The position numbers were made by a program, and so were the translations under genes. The notes beneath the pieces are model-generated. The model had not been told where the DNA came from and did not search any database. It saw nothing but the letters and a program-made list of their open reading frames with translations. Below, piece after piece: positions 7,394 to 7,613 of a DNA stretch of 7,613 nucleotides (the stretch's first letter is position 1; the number at the start of each line of letters is the position of its first letter). This DNA is from Spirochaeta sp. (GTDB lineage: Bacteria > Spirochaetota > Spirochaetia > DSM-27196 > SLAA01), in the NCBI GenBank assembly GCA_020201015.1, contig JAIVHN010000208.1, positions 1 to 7,613 of the forward strand, read 5' to 3'.

Positions 7394-7417
7394 CAAGATG
7401 TAGAGCAAGATGTAGAC
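7394..7417 (+). repeat. Tandem 12-bp duplication next to the DnaA boxes
   Basis: CAAGATGTAGAG (7394-7405) is followed at once by CAAGATGTAGAC (7406-7417), identical in 11 of 12 positions. The duplication ends 11 bases before the first DnaA box. Short tandem repeats beside DnaA boxes are a feature of some replication origins (iterons or duplex-unwinding repeats), but two copies alone do not prove this. Confidence 0.75.
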
Positions 7418-7428
7418 TTGCTCACGAG

Positions 7429-7450
7429 TTATCCACAAGGGTTATCCACA
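7429..7450 (+). promoter_or_regulatory. Two perfect DnaA boxes in direct orientation
   Basis: TTATCCACA occurs at 7429-7437 and 7442-7450, same strand, four bases (AGGG) apart. This is the high-affinity consensus bound by the replication initiator DnaA in most bacteria. Two exact 9-mers within 22 bases of non-coding DNA are very unlikely by chance. Such pairs are found in oriC and in promoters controlled by DnaA, including that of dnaA. I see no third perfect box on either strand in the remaining bases, so if this is an origin part of it lies beyond the window. Confidence 0.85.
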
Positions 7451-7474
7451 ATTCACTCACATATTGCGTATAAC
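7445..7474 (+). promoter_or_regulatory. Candidate promoter overlapping the second DnaA box
   Basis: TCCACA (7445-7450; four of six match the -35 consensus) and TATAAC (7469-7474; five of six match the -10) are 18 bases apart. The -35 is part of the second DnaA box, so DnaA bound there would block RNA polymerase, as in autoregulated dnaA promoters. The match is modest and no experiment supports it. Confidence 0.35.
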
Positions 7475-7613
7475 GCGTGCAGAGTATGCTTCAAGTTGAA
7501 CTTTACATGGTCGCATGCATGTCACACGAGCACCCCAAAACGTCCGACACCCCAAGATTTCTAAGATGCATTTTACTTCCGATAATGTATATTCGGTCTA
7601 CTCGGATTAAGAG

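Larger units (their letters stand above)
7379..7613. other. Non-coding region with DnaA boxes, running to the window edge
   Basis: No convincing gene lies in these 235 bases. They contain a tandem 12-bp duplication, two DnaA boxes, promoter-like hexamers (TATAAC at 7469, GATAAT at 7581, TATATT at 7588), the short inverted repeat GCGTATAACGC (7466-7476), the palindrome CATGCATG (7514-7521) and a final TTAAGAG that could be the ribosome binding site of a gene starting just outside. The stretch from about 7561 to 7593 is visibly AT-richer than the rest. Taken together this looks like a regulatory or origin region and not simple spacer, but what follows is not visible. Confidence 0.6.

Noticed and set aside
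7486..7613. Open frame of 42 codons on + starting at ATG 7486 and running off the right edge
   Set aside because: No ribosome binding site, many codons rare in the neighbouring genes (AGA, ATA, CTA), no recognisable protein pattern, and it lies over promoter-like sequence. It cannot be excluded because the end is not visible.
7504..7613. Open frame on the - strand entering from the right edge and stopping near 7504
   Set aside because: About 36 codons with no recognisable pattern and no visible start; more likely chance, although a convergent gene end cannot be excluded.
1..7613. CRISPR arrays, tRNA or rRNA genes, insertion sequences
   Set aside because: I saw no regular spaced repeats, no tRNA-like cloverleaf sequence and no transposase or terminal inverted repeats.

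Overview
The window reads as a stretch of bacterial chromosome with all recognisable genes on the + strand: the 3' end of the ribosomal protein S1 gene (rpsA), a GAF-domain sigma-54 activator, a membrane-anchored TPR protein, a CHASE2-type class III adenylate cyclase, a lipoprotein of unknown function, and a small three-helix membrane protein. The last 235 bases are non-coding and hold two perfect DnaA boxes. The organism cannot be fixed from sequence alone. Roughly even base composition, a sigma-54 activator, a relaxed lipobox and the CHASE2 cyclase would fit a free-living spirochaete (Spirochaeta/Treponema relatives), but this is inference from general knowledge and not a demonstrated assignment.

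Layout. Bases 1-1437 are rpsA, cut by the left edge. The sigma-54 activator starts 19 bases later (1457-2965), so the two are probably co-transcribed. After a 67-base gap with a good ribosome binding site comes the TPR protein (3033-3710). A 131-base gap carries a perfect 10-bp hairpin that probably separates two transcription units. The second unit is the adenylate cyclase (3842-6235) and the lipoprotein (6198-6983), whose start lies inside the cyclase gene. A 110-base gap with a 13-bp direct repeat precedes the small membrane protein (7094-7378). From 7379 to the right edge there is no convincing gene; this stretch has a 12-bp tandem duplication, two direct DnaA boxes 13 bp apart and promoter-like hexamers.

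How the parts may work together. S1 binds mRNA at the ribosome. The GAF regulator senses an unknown ligand and would activate sigma-54 RNA polymerase; its L1 loop reads GAFTDA and not the canonical GAFTGA. The TPR protein is anchored with its repeats probably outside the cytoplasm, like YfgM-type translocon accessory proteins. The cyclase has a large extracytoplasmic CHASE2 sensor with an apparent insertion and a catalytic domain with every residue needed to make cAMP. The overlapping lipoprotein could be a cell-envelope partner of that sensor, which is speculative. The DnaA-box region at the right edge is the least ordinary part: it could be an origin segment or the regulatory region of a DnaA-controlled gene just beyond the window.
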